Assembly: GCF_900119185.1 (NCBI RefSeq)
Contig: NZ_FPJE01000011.1
Location: 125,385-189,384 of the forward strand
Length of the DNA stretch: 64,000 nt
Direction: 5' to 3'
Origin: Sinomicrobium oceani
GTDB taxonomy: Bacteria; Bacteroidota; Bacteroidia; Flavobacteriales; Flavobacteriaceae
Positions 43,058-51,091 of this stretch are shown in pieces. The notes below the pieces were generated by a model. That model saw only the letters and a list, made by a program, of their open reading frames with translations, was not told the DNA's origin and made no database searches. Each line of letters starts with the position of its first letter. The stretch's first letter is position 1. A program made the translations under genes and the position numbers.

Positions 43058-43417
43058 TTACCCGATAATCTGCTTTCGATGGTTTAATCCCCAATCGGCT
43101 ATGGTAAGGGTGAGTGGTTTTAAAGTTTCGCCGTACTCGGTAAGTTGATATTGCACCGTAATGGGTTGCGTACTTAAAACCTCCCGGGAAATGAGTTGAT
43201 TCATTTCAAGTTCCCTGAGTTCCCGGCTGAGCATTTTTCCGGAAATACCTTCCACCTCCCTCAGCAATTCGGAGTAGCGCATAGGGTAAAAGCTTAAGCA
43301 CGAAATAATGGGTATTTTCCATTTGCCACCAATGACATCTAAGGTGTCATGTATGGCCCTGATATTGTGCTTACACACTTTATTAATTCCTTTTGTCGTT
43401 TTGCTTTGCTTTTCCAT
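43058..43417 (-). CDS. HxlR-family transcriptional regulator
   Basis: 119 residues from the ATG at 43417. The DUF24/HxlR fold is clear: CKHNIRAIHDTLDVIGGKWKIPIISCL, RYSELLREVEGISGKMLSRELRELEMNQLI and VQYQLTEYGETLKPL. Cys at the N-terminal position (KVCKHNI) is where YodB/HypR-type HxlR proteins sense electrophiles and disulfide stress. The divergent nitroreductase gene starts 108 bp away; three TGTCAC repeats between them are likely operators. Confidence 0.92.
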   Translation of the reverse strand: MEKQSKTTKGINKVCKHNIRAIHDTLDVIGGKWKIPIISCLSFYPMRYSELLREVEGISGKMLSRELRELEMNQLISREVLSTQPITVQYQLTEYGETLKPLTLTIADWGLNHRKQIIG

Positions 43418-43446
43418 GTGCCAAAATTTAGTAGTGGTTACCCAAA

Positions 43447-43486
43447 TGTCACTATTACTTTTTGTCACAAAGGTACTTATTGTCAC
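43447..43486. promoter_or_regulatory. three TGTCAC repeats in the HxlR-nitroreductase spacer
   Basis: TGTCAC occurs at 43447, 43463 and 43481 in the same orientation, 16 and 18 bp apart, just upstream of the plus-strand element TATAATTTTG. Probable binding site of the adjacent HxlR regulator. Confidence 0.6.
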
Positions 43487-43524
43487 TAATGCGATATAAT
43501 TTTGCCATATAAAATTTATAAAAT

Positions 43525-44154
43525 ATGGATTTAATACAGGACTTAAACTGGAGGTACGCTACAAAAAGTTATAGTAACCAAAGAATAAGTAACGAAAAAT
43601 TAGATTTTATCCTGGAAGCCATTAATCTATCGGCTTCCTCCGTAGGATTGCAACCATACCGTATATTCGCCATTGATAATGCGGAACTGAAATCAACATT
43701 GGGAGCTAATTCCTTTAACAAACAAATAGCGCAATCATCGCACCTTCTGGTATTTGCAGCATATAACAAAGTTACAACCCAACATGTTCGTGACCTGGTA
43801 GAATTAACCGCGGAAAAACAAGGTGTCACAGAAGAATCATTGGACGGGTTATTCACTGCTGCAAACACCTATTTCACAAGCAGAAGCGACGAAGATAATA
43901 AGCTTTGGGCAGAAAGACAGACCTATATTGCCTTGGGAACAGCACTAATAGCAGCGGCAAATGCCAAAGTAGATGCCACACCAATGGAAGGTTTCGACGC
44001 ACAGTTGTTTGATGAATTATTAGGCCTGAATGAAAAAGATTTACATAGCATTGTAATACTTTCCCTGGGGTATCGCGATAACGTCAATGATTACTTAGCC
44101 CATTTGCCTAAAGTGAGAATACCTATAGATGAGATGGTAACAAAGATTGGTTAA
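43525..44154 (+). CDS. nitroreductase-family NAD(P)H oxidoreductase (NfsB-like)
   Basis: 209 residues: LNWRYATKSYSNQRISNEKLDFILEAINLSASSVGLQPYRIFAI is the FMN-binding N-terminus of NfsB-type nitroreductases; AERQTYIALGTALIAAANAKVDATPMEGF and ILSLGYRDNVNDYL complete the active-site cleft. The enzyme forms an FMN homodimer and reduces quinones, nitroaromatics or other oxidants with two electrons in the cytoplasm. Under the probable control of the divergent HxlR regulator. A strong hairpin terminator follows 15 bp after the stop. Confidence 0.93.
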   Translation: MDLIQDLNWRYATKSYSNQRISNEKLDFILEAINLSASSVGLQPYRIFAIDNAELKSTLGANSFNKQIAQSSHLLVFAAYNKVTTQHVRDLVELTAEKQGVTEESLDGLFTAANTYFTSRSDEDNKLWAERQTYIALGTALIAAANAKVDATPMEGFDAQLFDELLGLNEKDLHSIVILSLGYRDNVNDYLAHLPKVRIPIDEMVTKIG

Positions 44155-44168
44155 ACATACCGACAAGA

Positions 44169-44203
44169 GGCTGTCTTCCGCAAGTGAAGACAGTCCCTTT
44201 TTT
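44169..44203 (+). terminator. terminator of the nitroreductase gene
   Basis: CTGTCTTC (44171-44178) pairs with GAAGACAG (44186-44193), with additional outer pairs, 7-nt loop and a run of six T. Confidence 0.9.
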
Positions 44204-44327
44204 GTCCGGGTAATTGCCTGATAAAAACATCAAGCGCATCATCAAAAGGTTGAAAAACTTTATAGACGTCCTTTTGGCATATTCCAAACAGATAAAGAAC
44301 TCGTCTTGAGTTATTATAATTTTTTAA

Positions 44328-45722
44328 TCACAAATACTTACTTTTAATCACGGTCATTTTTTCTCTCATCATTTCGTTGATTGTATAGGAAATTCCCCCC
44401 ATACCAATTCCGGACGTATCTCTGCCGCCAAAAGGCATCCAATCGACTCTGAATGCCGTATGGTCGTTGACCATTACCGCAGTAGCATTAAGTTTTTTAA
44501 CGGTATCCATAGCGATGTCTATATTTTTTGTAAATACCGCAGCCTGGAAATGAACATCCAACGCATTGGCCCTATTGATGGCTTCATCTCTGTCCGTATA
44601 AGTATAAATACAAACCACCGGTCCGAAAATTTCATTGGTCGAAACTTTTGATTTTTCTGATGGATTGAGCAAAACAGTAGGTTGATAAAGGGTTTCGGAA
44701 ATCCGTTTTCCGCCTGTAAGCAATTGAGCTCCTTCGACAATCGCTTCATTGACCCATTCCGCTACACGGTCTACTTCTTTGGGTAAAATCAAAGGACCAA
44801 CATCTGTCGCTGCATCCGCAGGGTCTCCAACGGTTAATTGATTAGCCTCCGTTACAAATTTTTTAATAAAGTTTTCGATAATCCCTTCATGCACATAAAC
44901 CCTTTGTACCGAAACACAAACTTGCCCGGCATGATAAAACCCGCCTTTTACCAAATCGGGAATCATTTCTCCAAAATCAGCGTCCTGTTCTACAATGACA
45001 GGTGCTGCACCGCCGTGTTCCAAAGCACTTCTCGTACCAGGCGACAATTTGCTATGCAAATACCAACCTACCTTAGCCGAGCCGATAAAGGAGAAAAAAT
45101 GAATCCGGGAATCGGTTACCAATGCTTCGGCCAGATCTCTTTCACAAAGCACCACTTGTATCCAACCTTCGGGAGCACCGGCATCTTTAAAAATTTCTGC
45201 CAGGGCTATACCGGACATGGGGGTTGTTAAAGCCGGTTTGAATATGACCGGGCAACCAGCCGCAAATGCGGTAGCAATCTGGTGTACGGCTAAGTTCAAC
45301 GGATGATTAAAGGCACTGATTGCAGCTACAATACCAATCGGTTCTTTGGTGGTAAAAGCCAATCGGTTTTGAGCAGATTCCATCAACGCCATTGGGATTT
45401 GTTCACCCTTGATTTGCGAAATATGCTCGGCCGCTAATTTCACCCCTTTAATGGCTCTTAAAACTTCTGCTTTCGAATCTTGGTAAGGTTTTCCTCCTTC
45501 ACTTAGGGCCAAATGTATCAGCTCTTCTACTCTGTCGCTCATGAGTGAAGCAGCTTTTTCCAATATCTCCATTCGTTTATAAGCAGGGATCCAAAGCGAT
45601 TGGTTTTCAAAAAGATGCTGAGCCGTTTGAATGGCTTTTTCAAGCTCGTTCCTGTCCATTAAATTCAATTCTTTAATGACGCTCAAGTCGTAAGGCGACG
45701 CTATTTTTACAGTGTTCTGCAT
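44328..45722 (-). CDS. aldehyde dehydrogenase family protein
   Basis: 464 residues of the NAD(P)-dependent ALDH superfamily. Oxyanion Asn139 in ISAFNHPLN, general base E235 in ALEHGGAAPV, and catalytic C269 in HAGQVCVSVQRV are all in place, with FIGSAKVGWYL in the cofactor domain and EIFGPVVCIYTY in the C-terminal part. It oxidises an aldehyde to the acid. The GAPN/lactaldehyde dehydrogenase-like sequence suggests small reactive aldehydes. It is 23 bp downstream of an NAD(P)-binding reductase gene in a minus-strand run that continues to the Crp-like regulator. Confidence 0.93.
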   Translation of the reverse strand: MQNTVKIASPYDLSVIKELNLMDRNELEKAIQTAQHLFENQSLWIPAYKRMEILEKAASLMSDRVEELIHLALSEGGKPYQDSKAEVLRAIKGVKLAAEHISQIKGEQIPMALMESAQNRLAFTTKEPIGIVAAISAFNHPLNLAVHQIATAFAAGCPVIFKPALTTPMSGIALAEIFKDAGAPEGWIQVVLCERDLAEALVTDSRIHFFSFIGSAKVGWYLHSKLSPGTRSALEHGGAAPVIVEQDADFGEMIPDLVKGGFYHAGQVCVSVQRVYVHEGIIENFIKKFVTEANQLTVGDPADAATDVGPLILPKEVDRVAEWVNEAIVEGAQLLTGGKRISETLYQPTVLLNPSEKSKVSTNEIFGPVVCIYTYTDRDEAINRANALDVHFQAAVFTKNIDIAMDTVKKLNATAVMVNDHTAFRVDWMPFGGRDTSGIGMGGISYTINEMMREKMTVIKSKYL

Positions 45723-45745
45723 TATACCTGTTTTTATTTTTGTTG

Positions 45746-46387
45746 CTAAAATTCTAACTTAGAAATAGCTTCTTTGATAGGAGTTTCACCATCGTGCATC
45801 GTGATGACTTTTTTGAATGCAGCTTGATTTTCCAATACTTCAACCAATGTCGTTACTACATTTTCAATGGCGTTTCCTCCCGGATTTTCTACGTTGACTT
45901 TTATCATTCCCGAACCCTTTTTTTCTTCCAGGGTGCCTGGCTGCAAAATCGTATAGTTTAAGGCTGTACTAAGCAACCATTGATCTGCATAATGTTTGGC
46001 AATGTTGTAATCGGTTAAGGGCTGCAAAAAGCTTTCGTTCCATCTGTTGGGCTGCAAGGCAAAAACGGAGCTTAGCATGATATATCGCTTAACCTTCAAT
46101 TTCTCTGCGGCTTGCATCGTTTTGACGGCTCCGTGTAAATCAACCTGTAATAAATTTTTTCCTCTGGAACCCGACACAAAATAAATAGCTTCTGTATCAT
46201 CAGGAATCATTTCTTCTATTTCTTTTACACTGTTTAATATATCTAAATTGATCTGTGAAAAATTGGGGGAATCCACCAAAAGTTCAGCTTTTCTGGAAGT
46301 TCCTACCACCGTATGATTTTGGTTAAGTAATGCATTTACCAACCGTTGACCTACTCGTCCTGTTGCACCTATGACTACTATTTTCAT
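45746..46387 (-). CDS. NAD(P)-binding atypical SDR protein
   Basis: 213 residues: KIVVIGATGRVGQRLVNALLNQNHTVVGTSR is the nucleotide-binding GxxGxxG loop of atypical short-chain dehydrogenases (SDR_a5/YwnB-like), and KRYIMLSSVFALQP with NIAKHYADQWL gives the Ser and the YxxxK-like remnants. Members are flavin/quinone-type reductases or redox sensors. It lies 23 bp upstream of the ALDH gene and 44 bp downstream of the ABM gene; all three look co-transcribed. Confidence 0.88.
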   Translation of the reverse strand: MKIVVIGATGRVGQRLVNALLNQNHTVVGTSRKAELLVDSPNFSQINLDILNSVKEIEEMIPDDTEAIYFVSGSRGKNLLQVDLHGAVKTMQAAEKLKVKRYIMLSSVFALQPNRWNESFLQPLTDYNIAKHYADQWLLSTALNYTILQPGTLEEKKGSGMIKVNVENPGGNAIENVVTTLVEVLENQAAFKKVITMHDGETPIKEAISKLEF

Positions 46388-46431
46388 TTTGTTGTTTTTT
46401 TATTACAATAACTTTATTTCGAATATTACTT

Positions 46432-46734
46432 TTAAAAGTCCAACAATGAACTAATTATTACGTCTCTATTTTCCAATAGCGGTACTATTTTTCCAACGAC
46501 TATATCTTGAAAATGCGCGGAATTTCTATGAAATTCCAATGCTTCCTGATTCGTGTACTCTTCAAAAAGCATCAGGATATTTTCGTTATCATTACCTTGG
46601 TACACTTCATATTTCAGGTTGCCTTCTTCGACAGAACTTTTTGCAACAGCTTCTTTTAAAAGTGATATAACGGCTTCTAAATTGCCTTGCTTTACCTGCC
46701 ATTTGGCAAAGGTTGTGATTGTTTTATTGTTCAT
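46432..46734 (-). CDS. ABM-domain monooxygenase-like protein (YgiN type)
   Basis: 100 residues: TTFAKWQVKQGNLEAVISLLKEAV, EGNLKYEVYQGNDNENILMLFEEYTNQEALEFHRNSAHF is the antibiotic-biosynthesis-monooxygenase (ABM) ferredoxin-like fold. YgiN-type relatives oxidise quinols without a cofactor as dimers, which fits the quinone-related neighbourhood. It is followed at 44 bp by the SDR gene. A hairpin (46760-46785) separates it from the DJ-1-like gene upstream. Confidence 0.88.
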   Translation of the reverse strand: MNNKTITTFAKWQVKQGNLEAVISLLKEAVAKSSVEEGNLKYEVYQGNDNENILMLFEEYTNQEALEFHRNSAHFQDIVVGKIVPLLENRDVIISSLLDF

Positions 46735-46759
46735 GATTTTTAAATTTTAATGGAAACAA

Positions 46760-46785
46760 TTCCTCTCTTGATTGTTCGAGAGGAA
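46760..46785 (-). terminator. weak hairpin after the DJ-1-like gene
   Basis: TTCCTCTC (46760-46767) pairs with GAGAGGAA (46778-46785) around 10 nt, 18 bp after the DJ-1-like stop on the minus strand; the tail TTGTTTCC is only partly T-rich. Confidence 0.5.
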
Positions 46786-46802
46786 CTGTCTCTAATGTAT
46801 TA

Positions 46803-47474
46803 TTATTCAGTTAATAAAGCGACTACTTTTTCGCCTACACTTTTTGCCGAAGCGGGATTTTGGCCGGTAACAATTCGTCCGTCCTGAATGCTTTGATCCT
46901 GCCAAGGTTCTGCCTCATGAAATATAGCACCCTGTGTTACCAGTGCTGCCTGCAAATCGAAAGGAACATCGGCTCTGGCATAGTTGTCTTCTTCTTTTGT
47001 GGTAAATGATGAAATGTTTTTACCCGCAACAAGATGAGAGCCATCGCTCAATTTAGCGTTAAGGAAGGCTACAGGGCCATGACACACAGCACTGATTACG
47101 GCACCACGTTCGTAGGCGTCAACAATCACCTTTTTCAACAATTCGTTTTCGGGCATGTCCACCATAGGTGCTAATCCTCCCGGAACAAAAACAGCATCAT
47201 ACACACTGGTATCCACATCTTCCAACCTGGCAGCTTTTTGCATTAAATCCCATCCATCACCTGTTAAAAATTTAAGGTTGTCGGGATCACCGGCTAATCC
47301 TAATGCATCTAAGTAAGGTGTATCTCCGGTTAAAGAAGCGAAGTCTATGTGAAAACCAGCTTTATCAAACTCGGCATAAGGGTGCGCTACTTCCGGTAAA
47401 AAAACACCTGTTCTCCTGTTGTTGGGTCCAATTGCATTGGCGTTGGACGCAATAATTAAAACTTTTTTGCTCAT
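46803..47474 (-). CDS. DJ-1/PfpI-family class I glutamine-amidotransferase-like protein
   Basis: 223 residues from the ATG at 47474 (an upstream frame lacks supportive signals). VLIIASNANAI, RTGVFLPEVAHPYAEFDKAG with E28, VFVPGGLAPM and ISAVCHGPVAFLNA with nucleophile C131-H132 are the Hsp31/YDR533C-like glyoxalase III type. Such proteins convert methylglyoxal to lactate or deglycate and act as redox-responsive chaperones. Transcribed with the ABM, SDR and ALDH genes; its own start is 143 bp after the Crp-like gene, with a strong terminator between. Confidence 0.92.
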   Translation of the reverse strand: MSKKVLIIASNANAIGPNNRRTGVFLPEVAHPYAEFDKAGFHIDFASLTGDTPYLDALGLAGDPDNLKFLTGDGWDLMQKAARLEDVDTSVYDAVFVPGGLAPMVDMPENELLKKVIVDAYERGAVISAVCHGPVAFLNAKLSDGSHLVAGKNISSFTTKEEDNYARADVPFDLQAALVTQGAIFHEAEPWQDQSIQDGRIVTGQNPASAKSVGEKVVALLTE

Positions 47475-47564
47475 GTTTTCCAAATTTTTAATTGTTATTT
47501 TCTTTATTGCTTTTGATAGATCAAAGGTACGATGAGGCACTCCCCTTTAGGAAGGAGGCAACGC

Positions 47565-47593
47565 ACAAAAAAAGTGTGACCGAAGTCACACTT
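47565..47593 (-). terminator. terminator of the Crp-like regulator gene
   Basis: On the minus strand AAGTGTGAC, a TTCG tetraloop and GTCACACTT are followed by a run of T. The stem begins 24 bp after the regulator stop. Confidence 0.92.
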
Positions 47594-47616
47594 GTAATAT
47601 TAAAAACTTGAAATAA

Positions 47617-48180
47617 TTACCTGGAATACAGTCTGCTCAAGGTTTCGCGGCTTACACCAAGGTATTCGGCAATGAGTTTTTTGGGTAAACCCTGGAGTAG
47701 GTCTGGATAAAGTTTTACGAAAGCCTCATAGCGCTCCTGAGGTGTACTGGAAAGTAATAGTTTGATTCGTTCCTGCAATGCTACATATCCGTTTGTGAGT
47801 TTTACCCGGTAAAAATGTTCCATTTTATGCAATTCAGCAGAAAGTTTTTCTCTCGTCTCCAACGTGGAAACCAATACTTCTCCCGCTTCTATACATTCAA
47901 TAAAAACCGTAGCCTTCTTTTCCTGGAAAAATGCCTGATAATCACTCATCCACCAGTTTTCTTTTGCAAATTGAATGATGTATTCCCTGCCCTGTTCATC
48001 TAAAAAGAAAACTTTATAAAGCCCGGATAGAACAACAAATTCGTTTTTCACGTCATCCCCTTCGTGTAATAAATATTGATTTTTTAATACGCGCTTTTTG
48101 GTAAAGTGGGTTTGGATATATTCAAATTCCTCATTGGTTAAAGAAGTGATGTGTTCGATATGTTGCCGAAGTCTTTCCAT
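47617..48180 (-). CDS. Crp/Fnr-family transcriptional regulator
   Basis: 187 residues: an N-terminal cNMP-type sensor fold (LHEGDDVKNEFVVLSGLYKVFFLDEQGREYIIQFAKENWWMSD) and a shortened winged helix at the C-terminus (LPKKLIAEYLGVSRETLSRLYSR). This is the compact Bacteroidota type, lacking an obvious cAMP-binding Arg-Ser pair, so effector unknown. It lies between the DJ-1-like gene and the HxlR gene; a strong terminator follows. It might regulate the downstream DJ-1/ABM/SDR/ALDH genes. Confidence 0.9.
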   Translation of the reverse strand: MERLRQHIEHITSLTNEEFEYIQTHFTKKRVLKNQYLLHEGDDVKNEFVVLSGLYKVFFLDEQGREYIIQFAKENWWMSDYQAFFQEKKATVFIECIEAGEVLVSTLETREKLSAELHKMEHFYRVKLTNGYVALQERIKLLLSSTPQERYEAFVKLYPDLLQGLPKKLIAEYLGVSRETLSRLYSR

Positions 48181-48288
48181 AATATTTCAGAGAGGTTATA
48201 TTTTATAATGAGGGGCTTGTTTCAGAAATTTATTTCGTGGCGTGTGACGTTTAGAAAATGGATTTTTTGGTCCGGGTTAATTTCTATC

Positions 48289-48666
48289 TTAATCTAATAA
48301 TGATTTGATCACTTCTTTACGATTGGACAGTCCGAATTCAATTAATGTATTCAGGACAGTCCAGATTTCCCCGGCATGCTCCGTCAGAATATAGTACGTT
48401 ATATCCTGTGTGGGTGTATGTTCTAATTTTTTCCTGATCAGTTGATGAGCTTCCAGGGTCGTAAGTTCTGAACTTAGCACTTTAGGCGAGATACCTTCAG
48501 ATACTTCAAAAAAATCCTTAAACCTCAATTTCTCATAATAATGTAAATTTAAAAGAATACAGAAACGCCATTTACCGTTTAATAAATCCAGGGTATCTCT
48601 CAAGGCCAAAAATCTTTGTTTTAAGATTTCCTCATTTTCCGTACAGGGTTTTATTTTTTTTTCCAT
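48289..48666 (-). CDS. HxlR-family transcriptional regulator (second)
   Basis: 125 residues from the ATG at 48666. LNGKWRFCILLNLHYYEKLRFKDFFEVSEGISPKVLSSELTTLEAHQLIRKKLE is the HxlR recognition domain; ITYYILTEHAGEIW follows. An N-terminal Cys (KPCTENEE) is placed similarly to that of the HxlR at 43058, where YodB-like sensors keep their redox cysteine. The divergent NmrA-like gene starts 73 bp away, with an inverted repeat overlapping both promoters. Confidence 0.9.
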   Translation of the reverse strand: MEKKIKPCTENEEILKQRFLALRDTLDLLNGKWRFCILLNLHYYEKLRFKDFFEVSEGISPKVLSSELTTLEAHQLIRKKLEHTPTQDITYYILTEHAGEIWTVLNTLIEFGLSNRKEVIKSLLD

Positions 48667-48692
48667 CTTACTTTCCTGGAGGTTACTAAACA

Positions 48693-48720
48693 CAAATTTA
48701 CCGAATACTAAAGGTAATTT
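48693..48720. promoter_or_regulatory. divergent promoter/operator between HxlR and NmrA-like genes
   Basis: CAAATTTA (rc TAAATTTG, a -7 element for the HxlR gene) at 48693-48700 is part of an inverted repeat AAATTTACC (48694-48702) and GGTAATTT (48713-48720). Probable binding site of the HxlR regulator. Confidence 0.55.
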
Positions 48721-48739
48721 TACTTAAAATAATTTTAAA

Positions 48740-49621
48740 ATGGAACGAATCTTAGTTACAGGTGCAACCGGAAAACAAGGTAGTGCCGCAGTATATGAAT
48801 TACTAAAAAATAATTTCGAGGTTTTTGCACTGACCAGAAATCCGCAATCTTCGGAAGCCCATAATTTAGAAAAGGCAGGCGCCATTTTGGTAAAGGGCGA
48901 TTTAGAAAATATCGAAGCTTTAAGTGACCTGTTTAAAAAAATAGACGGGCTTTACCTGGTCCTCCCCCCGGTATGGGTTTCCAGCAAAGAAACGGATGAG
49001 AAAGAAGCGGAACTCGGAATACAGGCCATCAAATTAGCAGAACAGCAAGGCGTCAAATTTGTTCTTTATTCATCGGTTCTCGGTTCGGATAAGCAGGCTC
49101 TATTCAGGCCAAAATTTAAGTTTACCATCGAAAAATATTTGTTAGAAAGTAATTTACAAGGCGCCGTACTACGACCCGCCACTTTTATGGAAAATCTGTT
49201 TTTACCAAGTTTCGGACTGGGAGAAGGCAAGTTTATCAACCCCTTACCCGGAGACAGGGCAATCCCCTGGATAACTACAAATGACATTGGTACGTTTGCA
49301 CGAATAATATTTCAGAATTATAAGGCGTTCAACGGTAAAACCGTTGATTTCGGAGGGGAACTTTATACCCCGAAACAAGTCTTAAAACTATTGGAAGAGA
49401 AGTTGAAGCAACCTATCGATTTTGTACAGGTACCGTTAGAAGCGCTTTATCAACAAAGCGAAACTTTTGCAAAATTGGTTGAAATGATCGACAAGGAAGG
49501 CTATGATCCCATCGATTACGAATTTATAGCTGCCTGGATGCCAAAGCTGACAGGCTTTGAACAGTGGATGGATGAAACAGGTATTGAAAAAATAAAGGAA
49601 TTACGTTCTGTAGACCATTAA
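48740..49621 (+). CDS. NmrA-family NAD(P)-binding protein
   Basis: 293 residues: RILVTGATGKQGSAAVYELLKNNFEVFALTR (GxxGxxG loop), KGDLENIEALSDLFKKIDGLYLV, VKFVLYSSVLGSD and AVLRPATFMENLFLP are characteristic of NmrA/HSCARG-type proteins, which bind NADP(H) and act as redox sensors or quinone reductases (QorB-like). Divergent from the second HxlR regulator and likely its target. It lacks a catalytic YxxxK, having KFTIEKYL instead. Confidence 0.92.
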   Translation: MERILVTGATGKQGSAAVYELLKNNFEVFALTRNPQSSEAHNLEKAGAILVKGDLENIEALSDLFKKIDGLYLVLPPVWVSSKETDEKEAELGIQAIKLAEQQGVKFVLYSSVLGSDKQALFRPKFKFTIEKYLLESNLQGAVLRPATFMENLFLPSFGLGEGKFINPLPGDRAIPWITTNDIGTFARIIFQNYKAFNGKTVDFGGELYTPKQVLKLLEEKLKQPIDFVQVPLEALYQQSETFAKLVEMIDKEGYDPIDYEFIAAWMPKLTGFEQWMDETGIEKIKELRSVDH

Positions 49622-49667
49622 AATGGGGTTATTATTTAGGTGTCTTATCTATCTTCCTGAAAAGGCG

Positions 49668-51023
49668 TCAGAATTTTAGTTGTGCACTGGCAAATCCGAA
49701 TGTTATATTTTTACCGGGGGAGACTTCCCTGAGGTATTCCCCGGTATTGAACCAGCTTAACCCCGTAAGCAGGGAGAGATGCTTGTTGGCTTTATAGAAA
49801 AAAACACCGGAGATCTGACTCCCTATATAACGGGAAGAAGCGTCATTATGCTCAAAAAACGGCACCATATTGGGGCGATAAATCCCCTCACCCCTGCTAT
49901 ATCTCCATAAAAAAGCATAATCACAGGAAAGTGTTATTTTTTCACTAAAACGGAGTTTCAAATCGGGGTGTATATCCATTAAGTTGCTCGGCGCCAATGG
50001 TGCGGCCATGCCAAAGTAGGCCCCGGGACCAAACATGGTGTTCAGGGTTTGTTGTGTTTTATCCGTATTGTCTTTGTCGCCACTGATAAGATCGGCCTTG
50101 AGCCCGATTTCCGGAGTATATTTTATTGAAGTAAAACGATACGAAGTAGCCAAAGCAATACTCCAGGCCGATATTCTCCTGCTGCCTATCGTGCCGAACT
50201 GATAGCCGCCTTCCAGGTCATACCACCATGTACCGCTGTTTTTAAAAACCCGGGACGCGATGGTATACCTTTTCTCCGTACCGGCACCGTCATAGAACAG
50301 CGCATTCTTGTTATAAAAACCCAGGAAATAGAAATTAAAATGCAATTCTTTTTTTGCTGTGGTAATATCTGAAAATGCTCCCCAAAGCCGTAAATCGGGA
50401 GAAGAAGCATCATCAAAAATACCGGTTTTATCCACTACGGCATGCAAATAGAAAATATCGGTTTTTATATTACCCTCACTAAAAAGTACTTTAACCCCGT
50501 CAAATGAACGGCGGGTGTTGGGAGCATCTCTTAAAGAAATTAAGCGTGTAGAGCCATAGCTTACTTCCTGCCTCCCCAGGCGGAATGTGAGAGGAGTTTC
50601 CTGGAATGGTTTATAATCCATAAAAAGTTGATGAAGTTTTAACGGGTTTTCTTCTACAGGGACAAGCACTTCCCTGCTATTTGCCAGGGCGCTCTGCAAT
50701 TCTCCATAAACACGAATCTTTTCAGAAAGGTGCAGGTCTGCGTGAAACAACCATCGGGTCAGCATAAAACCATCGTTATCCTGTGTATCCGGATTCCAGT
50801 TTTCATTATCCATAATCAAGTATTGTGTCCTGAAATCGCCGCCAAAACTGATATACGCATTTTTACCGATCTTTTTATATTTCAATCGATGGTACCAGTC
50901 CCTTACGGTATCTTTTTCAAGACCGGAGTAATCTTCATCATACCGCATTAGCTGAAATTCAGGAATTTGCTGGGCGGTTACGAGGAAGGAATTACATAAA
51001 AGTACTATGAGCAAAATGCGCAT
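49668..51023 (-). CDS. alginate-export-type outer-membrane protein (paralogue)
   Basis: 451 residues with a signal peptide (MRILLIVLLCNSFLVTAQQ). The barrel resembles the 30105 protein throughout: AYISFGGDFRTQYLIMDNENW, VYGELQSALANSREV, FRLGRQEVSYGSTRLISLRDAPNTRRSFDGV, ISGDKDNTDK, GPGAYFGMAAPLAPSNLMDIHPDL, and terminal strand FASAQLKF. Probably a substrate-specific outer-membrane channel. First member of the second cassette; the flavin-dependent oxidoreductase gene is 69 bp upstream, separated by a perfect hairpin. Confidence 0.88.
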   Translation of the reverse strand: MRILLIVLLCNSFLVTAQQIPEFQLMRYDEDYSGLEKDTVRDWYHRLKYKKIGKNAYISFGGDFRTQYLIMDNENWNPDTQDNDGFMLTRWLFHADLHLSEKIRVYGELQSALANSREVLVPVEENPLKLHQLFMDYKPFQETPLTFRLGRQEVSYGSTRLISLRDAPNTRRSFDGVKVLFSEGNIKTDIFYLHAVVDKTGIFDDASSPDLRLWGAFSDITTAKKELHFNFYFLGFYNKNALFYDGAGTEKRYTIASRVFKNSGTWWYDLEGGYQFGTIGSRRISAWSIALATSYRFTSIKYTPEIGLKADLISGDKDNTDKTQQTLNTMFGPGAYFGMAAPLAPSNLMDIHPDLKLRFSEKITLSCDYAFLWRYSRGEGIYRPNMVPFFEHNDASSRYIGSQISGVFFYKANKHLSLLTGLSWFNTGEYLREVSPGKNITFGFASAQLKF

Positions 51024-51050
51024 TATTGATTTTTTTTGCTTTATGAAAGC

Positions 51051-51086
51051 ATGTAAAACCTCCGTGTTTCCCCGGAGGTTTTACAT
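51051..51086. terminator. bidirectional-looking hairpin between LLM and outer-membrane protein genes
   Basis: ATGTAAAACCTCC (51051-51063) pairs perfectly with 51074-51086 around 10 nt. The plus-strand tail is T-rich (ATTTTTATT). It sits between two minus-strand genes, so it most likely separates or processes their transcripts. Confidence 0.75.
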
Positions 51087-51091
51087 TTTTA

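Noticed and set aside
30105..51023. Alginate synthesis or degradation locus
   Set aside because: Only the outer-membrane channel family is shared; no alginate lyase, epimerase or polymerase is present.
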